Source: JAAZMI01 sp050948785
Lineage (GTDB): Bacteria > Bacillota > Dethiobacteria > DTU022 > UBA8154
Length of the DNA: 64,000 bases
Reading direction: 5' to 3'
NCBI GenBank assembly: GCA_050948785.1
Contig: JBMNEM010000001.1
Location: forward strand, 186,001 to 250,000
In this document: positions 55,658-64,000 of the stretch, piece by piece
Numbering within the stretch: position 1 is the stretch's first letter
Layout: each line of letters starts with the position of its first letter
Notes under the pieces: generated by a model
Told to the model about the DNA's origin: nothing
The model's input: the letters and a program-made list of their open reading frames with translations, nothing else
Database searches by the model: none
Made by a program: the position numbers and the translations under genes

Positions 55658-56016
55658 CTCAATATCATAAGGTAAAATACGGCAATGGCGATAAGTGTCA
55701 GTATCGCGGCTACCACAAGGCATTGGATGAGGTTGGCAGTGTGGTATTCATCATATGGGCGACGGCGAATAAGCAGCATAAGCACAACCAGCATAGTGAT
55801 CACAATCAAGGCAAAGGCGATGTAAACGTGATGCCCTGAAGCAAGAAAACTGCTCCAGGCAGTCCAAAACGGATAGATTTTTGCTGCCCGGCTGTAATAT
55901 AACAGGCTTTTAAATTCAATATGGCCGGAAGTGATGATAAAGATAAGGCCGTAGAAGGCGGAAAACAAGCTTATACAAACCGCATTGACTGCCGGGTATT
56001 TAAGAAGACCCTTCAT
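55658..56016 (-). pseudogene. multi-span membrane protein, interrupted by IS21
   Basis: ATG 56016 overlaps the regulator stop by four bases. The 5' part encodes at least three spans (AVCISLFSAFYGLIFIITSG, IAFALIVITMLVVLMLLI, LVVAAILTLIAIAVFYLMIL) and runs to the IS21 edge; the original last span is at 52860-52972. The restored protein has about 155 residues. Paired with the XRE regulator it looks like a small regulated membrane unit, of the type often found upstream of lipid or antibiotic-resistance genes. Function unknown. Confidence 0.8.
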
Positions 56017-56219
56017 TTCCTATCCTCCTCTTTAAACAGAAACAGCTCCTCAATTGATACACCAAAAAATTGCGACAGATCATACGCCAGCCAGATCGAC
56101 GGATCAAACTTACCTGTTTCTATCGCGTTGATCGCCTGGCGTGAAACTCCCACGTGCTCTCCCAGTTCTTTTTGGGTTAATCCACACTCTTCCCGAAAAC
56201 GCCTTACATTGTTTTGCAC
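56013..56219 (-). CDS. XRE-family helix-turn-helix regulator
   Basis: The 68-residue protein is a single HTH domain: REECGLTQKELGEHVGVSRQ then AINAIETGKFDPSIWLAYDL and FFGVSIEELF, the pattern of small XRE regulators such as YozG-like proteins. The stop overlaps the membrane-protein ATG (ATGA). Two palindromes and a strong promoter immediately upstream suggest it represses its own operon. The operon's downstream genes are cut off by IS21. Confidence 0.92.
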   Translation of the reverse strand: MQNNVRRFREECGLTQKELGEHVGVSRQAINAIETGKFDPSIWLAYDLSQFFGVSIEELFLFKEEDRK

Positions 56220-56239
56220 GGTCTTGCCCCCTGCAAATG

Positions 56240-56301
56240 TGTCAGGTATACCTTACATTTAGCATAACAGAATGATTTTTAAATGTCAAGTGTACCTGAC
56301 A
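56240..56301 (-). promoter_or_regulatory. promoter with two 18-bp XRE operators
   Basis: TGTCAGGTATACCTTACA (56240-56257) and TGTCAAGTGTACCTGACA (56284-56301) are near-perfect palindromes whose start points are 44 bp apart. On the minus strand TTGACA (56284-56289) and TATGCT (56261-56266) form a promoter with a 17-bp spacer; the -35 lies inside the distal operator. This is a textbook layout for autorepression by the XRE protein. Confidence 0.85.
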
Positions 56302-56794
56302 CCAAAATAATAGTATAATTATGAACCGGAAGAAAATAGGCTACCGCCTGCGCCCCAAGGGGTTTAGTGTAAAATTATTAACAGAGATATGGCAATGCAG
56401 GGTTGGGATCTGGATCTTGGTTGTCTTGGGCGGCCAAGCTTTGCTAGCCGTATCTAATTTTTTGATAAGAAAGCGCGGCATTCTGCAAGGATTTAAGTGC
56501 CCGGAAAGAGAATAAAAATTTCAGAGGAACTGTCGTTCATATTTCTTAAATTATTAAAAGCCCATCATTGTTAATGGAAGAATAAACCGGGAAGGGGCCG
56601 AAGCATTGGAGACAAACCATAATTTTTTAGCAAACAGATTGTCCAAAACATTATCGTTTTTACTGTTAGCCAGCGGGATGATGAAGTGTTTTTGTCTGCT
56701 TATGTTTAAATTTACGCAGTCAATACCACATCTGGTGTTCTGATATTTGCTCCTCCCGGCACCATCCTCTAAGATTGCAACAGAGGTGATACCA
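56302..56794. other. intergenic region with repeat C
   Basis: About 490 bp. The frame at 56321-56515 (MNRKKIGYRLRPKGFSVKLL…) ends in repeat C and looks like a remnant, not a gene. The rest is unremarkable up to the ribosome site GAGGTGAT of the next gene. Confidence 0.4.
56457..56508 (+). repeat. dispersed repeat C, copy 2
   Basis: Second copy of the block at 40664-40712, ending CCGGAA. It lies at the end of the short frame at 56321-56515. Confidence 0.65.
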
Positions 56795-57433
56795 ATGTCT
56801 TTTCCCGAGGAAGTAAATAAGATTCTAGAGATGATAAAAAATAAGATAATCCCAGATTCATATCCAGAGTCGCTGGTAAGCAGATTTGATCCTCGTATAG
56901 ATAATTATGGGTTAAGGGATATTATAATTGAGCTAATGGGATATGCCCTAATAGCGAATGATTGGATAGTTCCATTAAGTTTATGGATAGGTGATCGTAA
57001 TTGTCTTGAAGTGATGTCAGGTTCTGGAGCATTAGCTTATGCCTTAAGGAAGCAAAATATCAAAATTATACCAACGGATAATTTTTCCGGCGATGATAAT
57101 TTTCACTATTTTTGGAAAGAAGACAATATGATGTGGTTAGTAGTAGAAAAAATCGATGCTATTAGTGCGGTAAAAAAGTATGGTAGGGAAACAGATATAG
57201 TTATCTTATCCTGGCCATTTATGAACAACACTGCTACGGAAATATTAGAAACAATGAGAAAAATCAATCCTGATTGTATTATGATATATATTGGGGAAGG
57301 AAGGGAAGGATGCACAGCTAACAGCAGATTTTTTAAATTAGCTAAACCAATAGAAGACGAAGGATTTGAGAATGCGGTAAAGAGATTTAAGCAATGGAAT
57401 GGAATTCATGATTACCCAAGACTCTTCTGCTGA
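56795..57433 (+). CDS. methyltransferase-like protein
   Basis: Predicted 212 residues from ATG 56795, after GAGGTGAT. The segment CLEVMSGSGALAYALRKQNI and KIIPTDNFS resembles SAM-binding motif I and its acidic loop, and DIVILSWPFMNNTATEIL resembles a catalytic D/N-x-P-W-like motif IV. The rest matches no family I know; such short proteins are often standalone methyltransferases or degraded forms. It stands alone with no partner. Activity cannot be inferred. Confidence 0.5.
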   Translation: MSFPEEVNKILEMIKNKIIPDSYPESLVSRFDPRIDNYGLRDIIIELMGYALIANDWIVPLSLWIGDRNCLEVMSGSGALAYALRKQNIKIIPTDNFSGDDNFHYFWKEDNMMWLVVEKIDAISAVKKYGRETDIVILSWPFMNNTATEILETMRKINPDCIMIYIGEGREGCTANSRFFKLAKPIEDEGFENAVKRFKQWNGIHDYPRLFC

Positions 57434-57462
57434 AACTGCCGAACAAAAAGATTAGGCAAAAA

Positions 57463-57526
57463 GAAGAACCGTCCCCAAACTTGCCAAGAACCGTCCCCAA
57501 ACTTGCCCAAACTTGCCAAACTTGCA
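57463..57526 (+). repeat. short tandem/REP-like repeats
   Basis: GAACCGTCCCCAAACTTGCC occurs twice in a row, then AAACTTGCC twice more. The GAACCGTCCCC core is common in REP-like repeats of anaerobic Bacillota, often mobilised by IS200-like proteins; none is present here. Confidence 0.6.
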
Positions 57527-57551
57527 TGATTGATAAAGGGATGAGGAGAGC

Positions 57552-57611
57552 ATGGCCAAGGACTATTATCAGATTTTAGAAAATCCAAGTCTCATTACTG
57601 CAAAAAAATAA
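57552..57611 (+). pseudogene. possible DnaJ start remnant
   Basis: A 19-residue frame begins MAKDYYQILE, like the start of DnaJ (MAKDYYEILG), with GAGGAGAG before ATG, then ends. The match is short and could be chance; no other chaperone gene is nearby. Confidence 0.3.
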
Positions 57612-57715
57612 AAGTGTGTTTTTAAGATAAAAAGACTAGTAGCTCTTCATGGACAAACCTTTCGGGACAAACTAAACAGAAGAGGAACCCAATAATGATT
57701 CCTTTCGTCTAATAG

Positions 57716-58957
57716 CCGGGGTGTTTTTGCATGCTTAAATTAAAGTTGTTAAGGGCTACCGTTATTATGTTAATAGCTATGATAATCTATATCCCTGCAG
57801 CCTGGGCACGTTTAATGGCAGCCGGTCCTGAAACCGTTATATCTAATTCCACACTTATAATGACTGGAAAAGTCACAAAAAGTATCGAGTCAGAAGATGA
57901 AAGGTCCTTTACGTTCCTGGTAGACCGCGTTCTTAAAGGGGGCCGAAGATAGGGCCGCCCTCATAGGTATGGTAATCGGAACCCAAGGTCTCAGCCCTGA
58001 CGAAGAAATATTGGGTAGGCCTGGGCACGGGCGTAAAATAAAGGCTATCTGCAGTTGGTTGAATAGCAAATATGGTCAGGGGAAGATGGTTGCCTGGGCT
58101 AAACAAGACCCGGCACGTATTGACTTGGATATACCGGGCAATATCAAAACAATATTTTCAGAGTTCCAGGCCGTTTTCAAGAAATATGGGAAAGTAATAT
58201 ATGGATTTTATATTCCTGATGAAAATAGGCAGAAAACAGAAGAGTAAAGGCTTTTTTGGATTTAATGTTTTTGGAAAGGGGTTATTACCCTCTAGCAGGC
58301 GCAGAAAAAGATGCGAAAAAGATTCAAGCTGCTTACTATGCGCATATGTTTCCTGCCGTCGATAATCAGCATGTTGCTGATTTATTATCGGAGCGTAAAT
58401 ATATTATCCTGCAGGGTCCCCCCGGAACAGGAAAAACGCGGATGGCTTTAGAGCTTCTCCGTAATACATATGAGGGTAATGGACAAGTGATTCAGTTTCA
58501 TCCGAATACAACTTATGAAAACTTTGTGGGAGGCCTTGCCCCCGTTCACACCGAGGAAGGCTTAGGTTTGCAGTTTAAACCAAAACCAGGTTTTTTGATG
58601 GAGGCAGCCGCCGCGGCGGATGCCGGTGGACAGGTTGGAGCCTTGCCAACCAGCGGTCGTCCTGATTATGGCTTGGTAATTAAACCACGATTCGGCTGGC
58701 AAGGTATTGGACTCATGCTGGGGTCTATGGGCTGGAAAGTAATCCCTATTCCTTTACGGTTGCCTTTGTTGCCCCGTCCTGACCGTAAAATTCCCCCGTG
58801 GGTTTTATCAACGACGATTTTGTTACGATTACAAAAACTGCTTGAACAAGAGCTTAATCGAGAAAGCTGGGCTGGATTAGAAAAGGAACTGCGAGAGCAG
58901 CACCGGGAAGACCTTCTGCAAGTATTAGTTATTAGCGATTTACATTTGGTAAAATAA
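57716..58957 (+). pseudogene. chimera: secretory leader fragment + partial McrB + partial McrC, copy 2
   Basis: 57731-57940 encodes a signal-peptide-like start (MLKLKLLRATVIMLIAMIIY, then PAAWARLMAAGPETV). At about 57945 it fuses to the McrB sequence matching 3837 onward; a four-base loss at ~58240 breaks the frame. McrB then continues through GPPGTGKTRMALEL to KPKPGFLMEAAAAA, where it jumps into mcrC (matching 5287 on) as DAGGQVGALPTSGRPDYGLV. Later mcrC is cut again to its C-terminal segment (QELNRESWAGLEKEL). No nuclease or complete motor remains. It is a scrambled pseudogene, ~95% like the intact pair where it can be compared by eye. Confidence 0.85.
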
Positions 58958-59176
58958 TTTATCTGCAATTGATAGAAAATGGGGAGAAAGAATATAGGGA
59001 ACTTTGAGTTGACAGTCAAAAATATAAAACTGCTTCCGGTCATCAAAAAGGGTGGGGAGCCAGAATCTCCCGCCTTGACAAGATGTCTATCCTGTAAAGT
59101 ACTCGTTGTATTTTACATCCAATGATGGTGAAGTGAAGCTTCATGAATGTCTATAATGATGTGTCAAATAGTAAGA
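58958..59176. other. intergenic region after the chimera
   Basis: No supportable gene. A short frame ending GHQKGWGARISRLDKMSIL (~59037-59095) looks like a coding tail without a body, and is probably another remnant. Confidence 0.35.
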
Positions 59177-59572
59177 TTACTTATCAATATATAGTCTTTT
59201 AAATTTGGTTGGATTGAATATTTGGAGAATGTCCAAGTCAAGCTCCAAAAAATGCTTGTCTCCCGTAACTAAGATCTCAACATTATGGGTAACTGCTGCA
59301 TTAAGAATAGGCTGGTCCTTAAAGTCCCTTATTAAAATTTCGCCTGATCTTGGTGCAGCTACAAGTTCATACCTCATCTTAGCAAATAGATCGTCCAAAA
59401 CATCAATCTTATTCGGGAAACGCCGTTTTGCAACTGTGTAACATTCGTTGATAATATGGTCACATAAAATCAGATTATGGTTATTGCAGACATAATTTAA
59501 AACAATATCAGGCACGGAGCCCTGCTTTAACAGGGAAGAAATGATTACGTTGGTATCAATCATAATTTTCAT
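59177..59572 (-). CDS. PIN-domain toxin
   Basis: Predicted 131 residues. The fold is clear: MKIMIDTNVIISSLLKQGSV at the start with Asp6, a central conserved Glu in CDHIINECYTVAKRR, and the terminal DQPILNAAVTHNVEILVTGD followed by KHFLELD. PIN toxins are Mg-dependent RNases. Its start overlaps the antitoxin stop by four bases (ATGA), so translation is coupled, as in type II modules. Complete. Confidence 0.88.
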   Translation of the reverse strand: MKIMIDTNVIISSLLKQGSVPDIVLNYVCNNHNLILCDHIINECYTVAKRRFPNKIDVLDDLFAKMRYELVAAPRSGEILIRDFKDQPILNAAVTHNVEILVTGDKHFLELDLDILQIFNPTKFKRLYIDK

Positions 59573-59817
59573 GATTGCTTTTTCTCGCCGTAGCGTATAT
59601 CCATGACATCCTGCAATATTTCATCCTCAGAAAGCTGAATGTCGTCTAATTTACCCTGTGCTTGTTGAATGGCGATAACGGAAGAGTTTTGAAGAACAAT
59701 TTCACCATTGGGTTTTTCTAAAAAAAGAATCTTGTCTCCTTCTTTGATATTGAGCTTGCGTCTAATATCAACAGGTACAGTGATTTGGCCGTTTGAGGAA
59801 ACTTTCGCCAGGTTCAT
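59569..59817 (-). CDS. AbrB/SpoVT-type antitoxin
   Basis: The 82-residue protein opens MNLAKVSSNGQITVPVDIRR followed by LNIKEGDKILFLEKPNGEIV, the swapped-hairpin AbrB/MazE DNA-binding domain. The C-terminal ~35 residues (AQGKLDDIQLSEDEILQDVM) likely contact and inhibit the PIN toxin. AAAGGAG precedes ATG. Repeat B lies immediately upstream and may hold the promoter; AbrB antitoxins usually repress their own operon. Confidence 0.88.
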   Translation of the reverse strand: MNLAKVSSNGQITVPVDIRRKLNIKEGDKILFLEKPNGEIVLQNSSVIAIQQAQGKLDDIQLSEDEILQDVMDIRYGEKKQS

Positions 59818-59820
59818 AAA

Positions 59821-59945
59821 GGCACTCCTTTCCCTACTTTAGATCTAAAGAATTCTTTAATATTATTATATGGTAATTGACGTGAATTTACAATTGGAGC
59901 AGCAATTAATTTTCTATAACTCTTACGAAGCGGAGTCTGTTTAAA
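59821..59945 (-). repeat. dispersed repeat B, copy 2
   Basis: Counterpart of 41296-41403, starting at the ribosome site of the antitoxin gene and reading away from it. Similarity is clear in CTTACGAAGCG and TACAATTGGA blocks. Confidence 0.65.
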
Positions 59946-60082
59946 AGTGAGGAAATAATGTGGCGCGAGTGCAAATATTTTATTCGACAAAACTATACAA
60001 AATAATGAAAGGACTCCTGTGACTGGAAATAGAATAATGTCATATAATAAGAAAATTTATACTTCTTTTGTTGCCTGAATTT
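59946..60082 (+). repeat. dispersed repeat A, copy 2
   Basis: Counterpart of 32595-32730. It ends directly in front of the secretory-leader fragment of the third McrB copy. Confidence 0.75.
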
Positions 60083-60967
60083 CGGGGTGTTTTTGCATGC
60101 TTAAATTAAAGTTGTTAAGGGCTACTGTTATTATGTTAATAGCTATGATAATCTATATCCCTGCAGCCTGGGCACGTTTAATGGCAGCCGGTCCTGAAAC
60201 CGTTATATCTAATTCCACACTTATAATGACTGGAAAAGTCACAAAATGTATCGAGTCAGAAGATGAAAGGTCCTTTACGTTCCTGGTAGACCGCGTTCTT
60301 AAAGGGGTCCAAAGATATGGGCCGCCCTCATAGGTATGGTAATCGGAACCCAAGGTCTCAGCCCTGACGAAGAAATATTGGGTAGGCCTGGGCACGGGCG
60401 TAAAATAAAGGCTATCTGCAGTTGGTTGAATAGCAAATATGGTCAGGGGAAGATGGTTGCCTGGGCTAAACAAGACCCGGCACGTATTGACTTGGATATA
60501 CCGGGCAATATCAAAAACAATATTTTCAGAGTTCCAAGCCGTTTTCAAGAAATATGGGAAAGTAATATATGGATTTTATATTCCTGATGAAAATAGGCAG
60601 AAAACAGAAGAGTAAAGGCTTTTTTGGATTTAATGTTTTTGGAAAGGGGTTATTACCCTCTAGCAGGCGCAGAAAAAGATGCGAAAAAGATTCAAGCTGC
60701 TTACTATGCGCATATGTTTCCTGCCGTCGATAATCAGCATGTTGCTGATTTATTATCGGAGCGTAAATATATTATCCTGCAGGGTCCCCCCGGAACAGGA
60801 AAAACGCGGATGGCTTTAGAGCTTCTCCGTAATACATATGAGGGTAATGGACAAGTGATTCAGTTTCATCCGAATACAACTTATGAAAACTTTGTGGGAG
60901 GCCTTGCCCCCGTTCACACCGAGGAAGGCTTAGGTTTGCAGTTTAAACCAAAACCAGGTTTTTTGAT
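60083..60967 (+). pseudogene. chimera: secretory leader fragment + partial McrB, copy 3
   Basis: Nearly identical to 57716-58610: the same leader start (60097), the same fusion to McrB near 60320 and the same four-base loss near 60612, plus an extra A in the run near 60513 that breaks the frame again. After KPKPGFL the sequence leaves McrB and enters a repeat-A-like block (IPYSTKPDKIMQGLQFKEIE-stop). Shared lesions show that copies 2 and 3 arose by duplication of one already fused copy. Not functional. Confidence 0.85.
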
Positions 60968-61030
60968 TCCCTATTCGACAAAACCAGACAAAATAATGCA
61001 AGGACTCCAATTCAAGGAAATAGAATAACA
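60968..61030 (+). repeat. repeat A-like segment, partial
   Basis: ATTCGACAAAAC then GACAAAATAATG(C/A)AAGGACTCC and GAAATAGAATAA recall repeat A at 59980-60043, with changes. It marks the 3' edge of the third McrB copy. Confidence 0.55.
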
Positions 61031-61132
61031 ATAAATATAGAATAAATTTAGACTTTCTTGAAAGTTATCCCTCATAGTTTCAAGTCATTAAGGGAAGGGG
61101 ATAGACTTCCTCTCATAATCATTGGAGCGGGT

Positions 61133-61350
61133 ATGTCTAAAAATATATGTCCTTTGGTGGACGAGCTCGTTTTATCAGGGAAATAAAGATTATACCTGTT
61201 ATGCATGACTCTTCCGCCCCAGAGGAAAATGCTGTACGTATATTAAAGGCAAGCTTGGCCAGGCTATTGCCTTTTCTTCACTTTGCTAATATGGACAATA
61301 TCAAAGATGTCGATTTAAGCTATCTTAAAGGAGGCTTTAGAAATAAATGA
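61133..61350 (+). pseudogene. small accessory protein of the ATPase, frameshifted
   Basis: ATG 61133, preceded by GGAG, gives MSKNICPLVDELVLSGK and then stops. The neighbouring frame continues coherently as IKIIPVMHDSSAPEENAVRI then LKASLARLLPFLHFANMDN and VDLSYLKGGFRNK, ending in TGA that overlaps the ATPase ATG by four bases. A one-base shift near 61184 would restore a ~72-residue protein. It resembles the small middle components of ABC-three-component-type defence systems by eye only. Coupling to the ATPase argues it is, or was, its partner. Confidence 0.5.
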
Positions 61351-64000
61351 AGGCGGTTAATGAATGCAGAAGTTATCTGGAGGATAGATACAGACAATTA
61401 GTCGGTAATTTGGACTTTTATTTTACAGATACCTTAGACATCACTTCTGATAAGCCGGCATGGCGGTTCGTTGATAAGAACGATTTGACAAGACAGACGG
61501 ATGATGATGAAAATTGTGCAGGGTTGTTGCTTGATCCTGAAGTTGGAATTTTATTGTATATATTACCCTATAACAATGAGGATATCGCTGCACAAATCGT
61601 CCAGGCGTTAGCGTTGAGATCAAGACTGTTGCCGGAACTTAATTATTGTGGTGAAGACACCAGTAAAGCTGATCGCTATGGGGTATGGAGGGTCGTTCTG
61701 CATTGGTTGGCTGATACAAAAAGTAAGCAAGCCTGGTTATCGAATATTGCCGAAATTAAAAAGAAAACAGCTTATCTGGATGAAATATCAGTGAATATTC
61801 TTGTCAATGAGCATTTGAGCTGGTGGAAAACATTTGAGAAACATGGTTTCCCACGCTTACTGTTTAACACACGTACAATTTTACAAAAAACAGATATCGA
61901 CGATGTATATCTATGGCTAAGTGCCGACGCACAGGTTAAAGAAGCATTATCCGGTTTTGACCTTGAATTTCAAGATCCGCAACATCATAAGCTAGCGCTT
62001 GAAGTTGTCAAGCAGTTGGATCACTATCAAAATACACGTAATAACGAATCGCGAAAGCAAAATATTCGTCAATTATTCAGTTTGTTGATATATAATTTTA
62101 GAAATATTGAAAATCTCATGTTAAAATTTGAAAGCGATCCTGTTAATTCTCTGGTGCTGTATGGTCCTAACGGCACCGGGAAAAGTACAATTTTTGAGGC
62201 TCTGTCACTAGCCCTTTTTCAGGTGTCCAAACGGTACAACACCTTTTTGGAGGATAAGGATATTCAAGGAAGAAATCGCTCCAGTGTATATATAAACTCT
62301 TACCTTTCCCCTCTCGGAGGTAGTAGTAAGCTGCTACCAAAAGTCATAATTAATGGAAAGCAGTGTGAGATTAAGCCGATCGCTGATCTTTCAGCGGCAA
62401 AAAAAATTGAGGGAGAGATAAACGGTACCCTTCTTTCCCAGGAAATAAGTCAAGAATTTGCACAGATGAGAGCAAATGAGTTAGGAGCGATGGTCTTAAA
62501 AGGTTACTCGGATTTAGCTGCCAAGATAGACACATATGTTGACGACAATTACGAGCGAGCAAATGAGGCTCGCAAGAATTTACTAAGAGAAATTGGCTTG
62601 AAGGCAAATATTACACGAATTGATACGGCTCAGGAGCGAATTGCCAAAAAGCTGATTGAAGAAAATTTGCCAGCGTTTCCCCGGGCATTGGTACGGTGGT
62701 TGGAGTTTTCAGCAAACATCCAGTTGGAGGGATATAACGAATATAAAATGCTGTCACACAAATGGGGAACATGGGGTGATGCGCCGTCGAAGGATAACAT
62801 GGCTAAAAATATTTTAACCTGTGCAACAGTAGCAGATTGGAAAGGTATGCTGGAGACGTGGCTCCGTCAATATAATAGCTTGGTTGAAGAAACTTCAGTG
62901 GTGTGGGCATACATTCAAACAGATAATCTGTTAGCACTGAAAAAGAAGGCAGACAAATTAATTGACCCTCTGAAGTTATGGGGAGAATGGTTGTCGGGAC
63001 AGGATAACCGAAAGCAGGCTTCTAAAAAAGATTTATCGACATTAAATAATCAGCTTAATCTTTTAGGTGAGGCTCAGAAAGAGATTGTTGATAAAGGGCA
63101 GCAGTTAAAAGCCAGAATAGACCATATTAGCCAAATCAGTGATTTTCTAATTTCCTGGAGCAAGCATCATCCGCATGAATGTCCCACCTGTGGAACAGAT
63201 CTGCGTGAAAGGGATGGTTTACTGCTGGTTGTGGAAAAGTTAAAAAAAGAAACCGAAACGGCCCGTTCTCAGGCCATTATAGAGTATAAGGAAATAACGG
63301 AAAGAATAAAAGGGATCCAAACATAACTGGCTGGCCTCGGTTATGAAAAATGTCCGGTTTCGGCAGAAACTCAGGCAGAATTGGTGCAAACTTTACAATG
63401 GTTAATACCGGAAAAGCACATTTTTGCCGATTACATACGGGATAAAAATAATAGAGAGAAGTTAATACAAAAGATTGAATCATTAAAAGACTTGCCCGAA
63501 AAACCAGAAAAAATTGATCCTGAAATTGAAGCAGATAAGGTATCTGCAATTATCGCTAAAGAATTCGCGCGAGCACGAAGTGTTTTTGAAGAACCGGATA
63601 ACTGGCAAGTTATCAAAAAGAGTCTTAGCCATAAACTTGGTGAAATAGTAAACAACCATCTGCCTGAAACCCTGGGTAAATTATGGGATGAGCTTGCTAT
63701 GAATATTACACCTGCTCCATGGCTGATGCCTGAAAAAGCACAATTTCAAGTTAAAACGTCAAGGGGTGAGCAAAGTTTAAGCATCAAGCTTGGTATAAAT
63801 GAAAAGGCGCCACTGGCGCGATATATCCTTAATCAAGCGGAAATCCATATTCTCGGTCTGGCCTGGTTTTTTACCCGTTATCTAACACATGGCAGGTTTC
63901 GCGATGCTTTCATTGTTATGGATGATCCCGCACAAGAGATGGATCAAACAACCTTTCGTGATCTGTGTCGACTTTGGGAAACGTTCATGCGTCTGCATAA
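61347..64000 (+). pseudogene. SMC/RecF-like ABC ATPase, in-frame stop, cut by window end
   Basis: The 5' part (659 codons) has an unassigned ~250-residue N-terminus, then Walker A LVLYGPNGTGKSTIFEALSL near 270, helical linkers and a zinc-hook-like HECPTCGTDLRERDG near 612. A TAA at 63324 stops it, but the same frame stays open to base 64000 and contains the other half of the ATPase: an ABC signature-like LNQAEIHILGLAWF and Walker B/D-loop AFIVMDDPAQEMD. These parts belong to one protein, so the stop is a nonsense mutation, a sequence error or a recoded codon. AAAGGAGG precedes the start. Such ATPases are common in defence loci. Confidence 0.75.

Noticed and set aside
57463..57526. tandem short repeats considered as a CRISPR array
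   Set aside because: Units adjoin without unique spacers and no cas genes are present.
57716..60967. leader-McrB duplications considered as a diversity-generating cassette
   Set aside because: No reverse transcriptase or template repeat, and the differences are deletions and scattered changes, not adenine-biased variation.

Overview
The window reads as an accessory, defence-rich stretch of a low-to-mid GC anaerobic Bacillota chromosome, probably class Clostridia and possibly Peptococcaceae-like. The basis is strong AGGAGG-type ribosome sites, frequent TTG/GTG starts, BlaI/M56 regulator remnants, an arsenosugar-type radical SAM cluster and clostridial-style insertion sequences. No rRNA, tRNA, CRISPR array or convincing origin was seen. 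The genus cannot be named from sequence alone.

Layout. 1-6.5 kb: BlaI-type repressor remnant, a DinG-type exonuclease-helicase, a tiny membrane protein, an HNH-nuclease N-terminal remnant and an intact McrB-McrC type IV restriction pair. 6.5-11.5 kb: an IS3-family element carrying a nested IS1634-family element (clean 5-bp duplication CTAAG), next to a decayed DUF1156-type DNA methylase. 11.5-13.7 kb: two frameshifted unrecognised genes. 13.8-17.5 kb: heterodimeric ABC exporter. 18.0-19.0 kb: acyl-CoA ligase with its middle deleted, followed by a terminator. 19.5-22.6 kb: a four-gene transposition module (DUF6431-like, DDE transposase, AAA ATPase, small protein). 22.7-24.6 kb: PPOX-fold protein, a short orphan and a broken cysteine synthase. 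24.8-31.1 kb: a co-directional metabolic block (rhodanese lipoprotein, two membrane proteins, ArsS-like radical SAM enzyme, two small glycosyltransferases, Fe-S protein, PgsA). 31.2-32.6 kb: mosaic of three unrelated gene remnants.

32.8-51.4 kb is a defence island on the plus strand. It holds a tiny protein plus a YdjM-like membrane protein next to a 1556-residue SF1 helicase with a C-terminal Vsr/DUF559-like nuclease; a broken exonuclease-RecQ fusion; two DUF488 proteins plus a dual-OB protein in a tight operon; a NucS-type endonuclease; and a DUF6361-phospholipase-D-nuclease-SF2 helicase operon. YaiI interrupts the island on the minus strand. 51.5-56.3 kb: a minus-strand operon (XRE regulator with two 18-bp operators, membrane protein, B12-binding radical SAM enzyme) split by an IS21-family element with a 7-bp target duplication. 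56.8-64 kb: a methyltransferase-like protein, two chimeric partial copies of the McrB/McrC genes each fused to the same secretory-leader fragment, an AbrB-PIN toxin-antitoxin pair, and an SMC/RecF-like ATPase with an accessory protein, running off the window and interrupted by one in-frame stop.

How it fits together: most intact accessory genes recognise, unwind or cut nucleic acid, and the pieces between them are decayed by insertion sequences, internal deletions and dispersed repeats. Several disruptions are single-base indels, two of them in or beside homopolymer or base runs. Real decay and sequence error cannot be told apart without reads. The best candidates for an under-described system are the 44.2-51.4 kb nuclease-helicase block, the 32.8-38.5 kb membrane protein-helicase-nuclease block, and the ATPase pair at the right end.
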